From NCBI GenBank assembly GCA_900320485.1, contig ONSO01000003.1, forward strand, positions 4,523-48,625: a DNA stretch of 44,103 nt, given 5' to 3'. The translations under genes were made by a program, and so were the position numbers. The notes under the pieces are model-generated. The model did not search any database. It was not told the origin of the DNA and saw only the letters and a program-made list of their open reading frames with translations. Origin of the DNA: an uncultured Lachnospiraceae bacterium. Its GTDB lineage: Bacteria; Bacillota; Clostridia; Lachnospirales; Lachnospiraceae. Shown here piece after piece: positions 40,238-44,103 of the stretch. Numbering within the stretch: position 1 is the first letter of the stretch; every line of letters starts with the position of its first letter.

Positions 40238-40273
40238 ATTTAGGCCGAAAAGAATGGTCACATTGGCCTAAAT
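40238..40273. repeat. 9-bp perfect inverted repeat upstream of the phosphorylase-like gene
   Basis: ATTTAGGCC (40238-40246) and GGCCTAAAT (40265-40273) are separated by 18 nt, 34 bp before the start codon. It may be an operator or a 5'-UTR hairpin; there is no T-run after it. Confidence 0.6.
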
Positions 40274-40307
40274 AGATTGAAAAGATATGCGTGAGGGGAG
40301 AAGAAAT

Positions 40308-41084
40308 ATGATTACGGAAGCATATGACGGCATAAGTGAAGCCATTATTTCACCGGGAAAAATATTTGGGGAGCAACAGTCATTTTGTGACATTGCCATT
40401 GCCACGTTTTCCAGGGAGATCTTTCCTGCGGTATTAAACGCCTTTCCCCATGAACAAATCAGTGAGATTCGGGCGGCAAACCGGATAAAACCTGTTTATT
40501 TGATCGACGTGAGGGGAATGAAGATTGCCTTTTATCTGTCGGAGATCGGTGCCTGCCTTGCGGGGACGGACGTCATTGAGATCAACTGGAAGACGGGGGC
40601 GGAAAAGTTTATCTTCTTTGGATCCGCCGGCGGACTGGATAAAAAGGCGACAAAAGGAAAGTACGTGATCCCGACGGAGAGCTACAGGGATGAGGGAATG
40701 TCCTATCATTATGCGCCACCTGCGGACTATATCACCATCAGGAATGCGGAAAAACTGGCGAAGCTCTTTACTGAGAAAGGACTCCCTCACGTAGAGGGCA
40801 GAGTTTGGACCACGGATGCACTGTATCGTGAGACAAGGGATCATGTCGCGAAGCGTAAGGCGGAAGGGTGTCTCGCGGTGGAGATGGAGCTGGCAGGACT
40901 TCAGGCAATCTGCGACTTTCACGGCTTTGAGCTCTATGACTTCCTCGTGACCGGAGACATTGTGGATCAGCCGGACTATACGCCGGAGGGGCTTCACGAG
41001 GCAAACCATTCTCTGGATAAATTTTACGTGGCACTGGAGATCGCAAAGTGGATTTCAGCCGGAGCGAAAGAGACAAGGCAATAA
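40308..41084 (+). CDS. Nucleoside phosphorylase-family protein
   Basis: A 258-residue PNP/UDP phosphorylase-type protein. The phosphate-binding and core motifs appear as FFGSAGGLDKK, the TDALYRET segment with the base-binding region, and LAVEMELAGLQAICDFHG, the conserved EME glutamates that bind ribose. TGDIVDQPDY follows. It should cleave a nucleoside, purine or uridine-like, with phosphate or water; the exact base cannot be told. ATG 40308 follows GGGGAG; ATG 40287 is too far from any ribosome site. It stands alone, followed directly by a repeat array. Confidence 0.82.
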   Translation: MITEAYDGISEAIISPGKIFGEQQSFCDIAIATFSREIFPAVLNAFPHEQISEIRAANRIKPVYLIDVRGMKIAFYLSEIGACLAGTDVIEINWKTGAEKFIFFGSAGGLDKKATKGKYVIPTESYRDEGMSYHYAPPADYITIRNAEKLAKLFTEKGLPHVEGRVWTTDALYRETRDHVAKRKAEGCLAVEMELAGLQAICDFHGFELYDFLVTGDIVDQPDYTPEGLHEANHSLDKFYVALEIAKWISAGAKETRQ

Positions 41085-41085
41085 A

Positions 41086-41179
41086 GTGCCAGGAAGAACC
41101 GTCCCCGGTGGCATAAACGTGCCAGGAAGAACCGTCCCCGGTGGCATAAACGTGCCAGAAAGAACCGTCCCCAGTGGCA
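41086..41179 (-). repeat. Hairpin repeat array D (3 units)
   Basis: Three reverse-orientation units (41086-41113, 41119-41146, 41152-41179), exactly 33 bp apart (GTGCCAGGAAGAACCGTCCC, then GGTGGCA). The first starts 1 bp after the phosphorylase stop codon; the last ends 29 bp before the next gene. Confidence 0.92.
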
Positions 41180-41208
41180 TAAAAAAGAGCGGGAGAAAGG
41201 AAAAAGCT

Positions 41209-41673
41209 ATGGTTAGATTTGCAAGACAAGAGGAATTGGACAGAGTCAATGAGCTTCGCAAGGAAGTCAATGACCTTCACGTGGAAGGGAGGCCCGACAT
41301 TTTTAAGCCGGGATTTAATGACGTGCTTCGGGATTACGTCCACGAGATTTGGAAGGATCCGGGTAAGGAGATCGTGGTCTCGGAGAAGGATGGAAGGATC
41401 TGCGGTTTTGCAGTGCTCAACTGTATTTACAAGCCGGAGAATCCGTTTATGTTTGCAAGGGATTTCCTCGACGTGGATGAGTTTTGCGTGGATAAGGAAT
41501 ACAGACGGCAGGGCATCGCCCGGGAGATGATCGACTTTATCAAGGAGTTTGCAAAGGAGAAGGGTTTTCAGCGCCTGGAGTTAAACATGTGGGAGTTTAA
41601 CGAGGGAGCGCTGAAATTCTATGAATCCGTTGGATTTAAAACCTACAGACGCTATATGGACATGGATCTGTGA
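41209..41673 (+). CDS. GNAT family N-acetyltransferase
   Basis: A 154-residue acetyltransferase (Acetyltransf_1). The central motif FLDVDEFCVDKEYRRQGIAR holds the acetyl-CoA-binding R-R-x-G-x-A/G loop, and LNMWEFNEGALKFYESVGFK is motif B. The N-terminus (VRFARQEELDRVNELRKEVN) is typical of a streptothricin/general GNAT. ATG 41209 lies 9 nt after AGAAAGGA; the longer frame upstream passes through the repeat array. The substrate is unknown. Confidence 0.9.
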   Translation: MVRFARQEELDRVNELRKEVNDLHVEGRPDIFKPGFNDVLRDYVHEIWKDPGKEIVVSEKDGRICGFAVLNCIYKPENPFMFARDFLDVDEFCVDKEYRRQGIAREMIDFIKEFAKEKGFQRLELNMWEFNEGALKFYESVGFKTYRRYMDMDL

Positions 41674-41790
41674 CGAATGTATTTGGAGTGGGGGGAGGAA
41701 CGCTGATCACGCGTCTGATGGGACGCAGGCAGTGGCAGATCTGTCAAAACGGTGCGTTCAAGACATTAGAGTCGGGAGGCTGAAGAGCAG

Positions 41791-42720
41791 ATGAAATTGT
41801 ACCATTATTATGAAAAGAACATTGGTCCCTTTCACAGTATTTCAGATCTTCCGGATGAAGAGGCTGAGTCCGTGTTACGGCGCATACGAACGGAAAAGCC
41901 GGATGCATTTATGGCAAAGCGACCTGAGGATTACGTGAAAAAGAGAAGATATTTCGAGGGAATCCTGCGGGAGGAGTTCTTAAAAAAGGGCGGGCTGATC
42001 GAACGTGATACGCCACATTATTTTGTGGTGGAGGCGGTTCCCTTTTTTGAAAAATGGTATGAGCAGACGGCATATGTAGAAGTGGATGCAGAAAGCTTGG
42101 ATTTAAGAACGGTTTCGTTCACTTATGGAGATTCGCACCCGACCTTCAGTGGAAAGGTGAAGGATGGAAAGGAATATCGAAATCGCTTATATACCTATGA
42201 CGAGATAATAAAGATCATCGATAAATATGGACTTCCGCAGATTTGGAATCCGGATTTTAAGCATGGACCGGAGGGTTACGTGGAAGTGCAGGTTTGGAGT
42301 GACAGAGGGTTGGAGCGATGGCTGGGGCACCCCTTGTGGCATGGAAGTCCTTACCTGCTTGATAAACTTGTGCCAAATCAGGCATGTGACATAGGGTTCG
42401 AACAAGGATGTCAGTTGGCAGTCTATGCCACCAGCAGCAAGGAGATGGCGATCTGTTTTGCACTTGGCTGCGAGGAGAATCGGCCGGGAACATGTGGTCG
42501 GCGGACAATGATGCCGGAGTATGGCAACCGTATGGTTTTTGAGGGGTGTCATCCGAGATATGGCAGCAAAGGATATTTGTATCGATTGGATTCTAAGGAT
42601 TTTATTTATGCCATGGGATCCCAGTGGGTCTGTCATCATGAGGTGACACCTGTGGAAAGGATCGAGATCAACGTGGATGACTATTTGGATTTATGTATCA
42701 TCAGGGACGGTTCTTTTTAA
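41791..42720 (+). CDS. Two-domain protein with ADP-ribosyltransferase-like C-terminus (tentative)
   Basis: A 309-residue soluble protein. Residues 1-165 form an uncharacterised domain that I have seen only in hypothetical proteins of gut Clostridia (MKLYHYYEKNIGPFHSISDL, FTYGDSHPTFS, YDEIIKIIDKYGLPQIW). Residues ~180-300 contain LWHGSPYLLDKLVPN (H184), then AVYATSSKEMAICFALG (Y212), reminiscent of the H...Y core of ADP-ribosyltransferase-fold enzymes such as KptA- or PARP-like proteins. A catalytic glutamate cannot be placed with confidence. NudC, an NAD hydrolase, follows 14 bp later; whether this is functional coupling or chance is unknown. GGGAGG precedes the ATG. Confidence 0.5.
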   Translation: MKLYHYYEKNIGPFHSISDLPDEEAESVLRRIRTEKPDAFMAKRPEDYVKKRRYFEGILREEFLKKGGLIERDTPHYFVVEAVPFFEKWYEQTAYVEVDAESLDLRTVSFTYGDSHPTFSGKVKDGKEYRNRLYTYDEIIKIIDKYGLPQIWNPDFKHGPEGYVEVQVWSDRGLERWLGHPLWHGSPYLLDKLVPNQACDIGFEQGCQLAVYATSSKEMAICFALGCEENRPGTCGRRTMMPEYGNRMVFEGCHPRYGSKGYLYRLDSKDFIYAMGSQWVCHHEVTPVERIEINVDDYLDLCIIRDGSF

Positions 42721-42734
42721 TAAGTGGAGGAGAA

Positions 42735-43490
42735 ATGATTCAGGACATATTTCCCAGTAAATTGAAGAATGAATATAAAAACGTGAAAATGAAAAAGGAG
42801 GATTGTCTTCTTATTTTTGATCAGGAGGGAAGAATTCTTCTGGGAGAAGAAGGGGATGAGATTATGTTCCCTCTTGGGAAAATGGGGGAAAAGCTTCGCA
42901 CCGTATACCTATTTTCCATAGATGAAAAAAGATATTTTCTTTGCCTTGAGAAGCTTGAACCGGAGCTGAAAGGGTTTGCTTTCTATGGCATCAGGGACGT
43001 GAGAGACCGGTTTCGCGGAAAGGAAGTCTATGCGGTATTTACGGCGTATCATTTGTGGAGATGGTATGCGGATAACGTATTCTGTGGCAGATGCGGGACT
43101 TCTCTCGAAATTGACGATAAAGAAAGGGCGCTTAGATGTCCGAAATGCGGAAACGTTATCTATCCCAGAATTAATCCTGCGGTTATCGTGGGAGTGATAA
43201 AAGGTGATTGCCTTTTGATCACGCGATATCGGAGAGGGTTTGCACAAAATGCTTTAGTGGCAGGCTTTGTTGAAATAGGGGAAACCTTGGAGGAATGCGT
43301 TGCCAGGGAGGTTATGGAGGAGACAGGCATAAAGGTAAAGAATGTCAGGTACTATAAATCTCAGCCCTGGGGAATGGCGCAGGACGTGCTTGTCGGTTTT
43401 TTCTGTGAGGCGGACGGAGACGAGGAAATCCGCATGGATGAAACGGAATTAAAATATGCGGAATGGGTTCGCCGCAGTGAGATTGTTTGA
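42735..43490 (+). CDS. nudC: NudC-type NAD(+) diphosphatase/RNA decapping Nudix hydrolase, interrupted near its end by TGA
   Basis: A 251-residue NudC. The zinc ribbon CGRCG...CPKCG is followed by the Nudix box GFVEIGETLEECVAREVMEE and the NudC-specific SQPWG motif. NudC hydrolyses NADH/NAD+ and removes NAD caps from RNA. ATG 42735 follows GGAGG. The frame stops at TGA 43488-43490, yet the same frame continues without interruption for 22 more codons (QSNNASLTNEMMSVFKRGEE and two more) to TAA 43557-43559. That extension looks like the normal NudC C-terminus, so either a nonsense mutation truncates the protein by ~23 residues or the TGA is read through. Confidence 0.88.
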   Translation: MIQDIFPSKLKNEYKNVKMKKEDCLLIFDQEGRILLGEEGDEIMFPLGKMGEKLRTVYLFSIDEKRYFLCLEKLEPELKGFAFYGIRDVRDRFRGKEVYAVFTAYHLWRWYADNVFCGRCGTSLEIDDKERALRCPKCGNVIYPRINPAVIVGVIKGDCLLITRYRRGFAQNALVAGFVEIGETLEECVAREVMEETGIKVKNVRYYKSQPWGMAQDVLVGFFCEADGDEEIRMDETELKYAEWVRRSEIV

Positions 43491-43628
43491 CAGTCGAACA
43501 ATGCAAGTCTCACCAATGAAATGATGAGTGTATTTAAGCGGGGCGAGGAACCTGGGTAAATTAGAGTTTGGAAACAGTGTGCGGGCGGAGTTGCCAGTTT
43601 TTGAATTTGCCGGGAAGGGGTGTGTGAA

Positions 43629-43988
43629 ATGCCGTTGGTTCGGATAGAGATCATCAGGGGGAAAAGTGCAGAGTATAAGAAGACCATGCTGGACTGCGGA
43701 CAGGAAGGGCTGATGGAGGCAATTGGAATTGTTGATTGGGACAGGTTTCAGAGAATTGTTGAGATTGACAGGGCCGATTTTGAGACGCCCCCTGAAAAGA
43801 CGGACGGGTTCACCATCATTGAGATTACCATGTTTCAGGGGAGAAGCAGGGAACAGAAGAAGGCCCTGATCGAAAGTATTACCGCAAAGCTTGGAGAGAG
43901 GCTGGGGCTTGCACCGACGGACGTGTTTATTGTGATGCAGGAGCCACCTGATGAGAACTGGGGAATGGGCGGAAAGCAGAGAGAATGA
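43629..43988 (+). CDS. Tautomerase superfamily protein
   Basis: A 119-residue protein beginning MPLVRIEIIRGKSAEYK, with the catalytic Pro directly after the initiator Met, as in 4-oxalocrotonate tautomerases and MIF-like enzymes. The second half repeats the fold (FTIIEITMFQGRSREQKKAL and APTDVFIVMQEPP). ATG 43629 is preferred over GTG 43620 because only it exposes Pro-1, and AAGGGG lies upstream. The substrate is unknown. Confidence 0.88.
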   Translation: MPLVRIEIIRGKSAEYKKTMLDCGQEGLMEAIGIVDWDRFQRIVEIDRADFETPPEKTDGFTIIEITMFQGRSREQKKALIESITAKLGERLGLAPTDVFIVMQEPPDENWGMGGKQRE

Positions 43989-44021
43989 CAAAATATTGAG
44001 AGGATCAGAAAGGAAAACGTC

Positions 44022-44103
44022 ATGACACAGGAAGAGATGAATGCAACAAATTGGAGTCAGTCGGTGGCAGGAGTATGTTTGAGGGAAGGCAGGGTTTTAT
44101 TGG
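44022..44103 (+). CDS. Start of a Nudix-type hydrolase gene (3' end outside window)
   Basis: ATG 44022 follows AAAGGAAA. The first 27 codons (MTQEEMNATNWSQSVAGVCL, then REGRVLL) match the start of Nudix hydrolases, where SVAGVCLREGRVLL is the first beta strand pair. The Nudix box lies beyond the window, so the family is tentative. Confidence 0.55.
   Translation, partial: MTQEEMNATNWSQSVAGVCLREGRVLL

Overview
The window looks like a chromosomal segment of a Gram-positive anaerobe of the class Clostridia, most likely family Lachnospiraceae. The signs are a T-box leader on a short threonyl-tRNA synthetase, an EFR1-type flavodoxin/ferredoxin, LytTR-DUF3021 gene pairs, a DUF6796 protein, AgrC-like GHKL kinases, a BlaI/BlaR1-like pair, strong AGGAGG-type ribosome sites and moderate G+C. 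No rRNA, tRNA, prophage, complete insertion sequence or CRISPR array was found. Assignments rest on reading motifs by eye; no database search was run.

Layout. 1-5833: the end of an MFS transporter with an in-frame minisatellite, then a LytTR-centred signalling neighbourhood: a CAAX-type (CPBP) protease behind a LytTR-like double direct repeat, a zinc-ribbon protein, an internally deleted LytTR response regulator beside an apparently intact AgrC-like kinase, and a CPBP-like membrane protein with a LytTR regulator and its DUF3021 partner. 5855-8037: T-box and thrS. 8039-9487: hairpin-repeat arrays, a 63-bp tandem repeat and a putative PD-(D/E)XK nuclease-like protein. 9528-11993: alpha/beta hydrolase plus a second LytTR-DUF3021 pair, again behind a double direct repeat. 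12053-16237: small membrane proteins, decayed TetR/ABC genes, a MATE efflux pump with an upstream small ORF, and a resolvase scar. 16238-24705: larE-larB-larC and nikABCDE, a nickel-pincer-cofactor and nickel-uptake block without larA in view. 24719-28860: BlaI repressor and a giant BlaR1-like M56 protein under a large operator palindrome. 28869-29064: a 196-bp hairpin element between convergent genes. 29169-38411: an AraC-GGDEF regulator, an EFR1 ferredoxin protein, an esterase, and an Hpt / hybrid kinase / REC-GGDEF-EAL phosphorelay directed at c-di-GMP. 38429-38714: a self-contained promoter-to-terminator unit encoding a structured small RNA and/or a 34-residue peptide. 38780-44103: three GNAT acetyltransferases, a nucleoside phosphorylase-like protein, an ART-like two-domain protein, NudC with an in-frame TGA, a tautomerase and the start of a Nudix gene.

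Connecting themes. (i) LytTR regulation: three 9-bp direct-repeat pairs with 20-21 bp period sit upstream of LytTR-linked or CPBP genes. (ii) A dispersed hairpin repeat (GTGCCA..GGGGACGGTTCTCC..TGGCAC, about 28 bp, often in 33-bp tandem arrays) occurs at four places directly after stop codons and has extended one acetyltransferase reading frame. (iii) A codon-context signature makes ACGT very frequent: Asp/Asn/Tyr/His codons before Val almost always end in C. The best candidates for something undescribed are the 38.4-38.7 kb RNA/peptide unit, the LytTR-box / small ORF / CPBP protease locus at 0.87-2.0 kb, and the repeat-linked nuclease-like gene at 8.3-9.5 kb.
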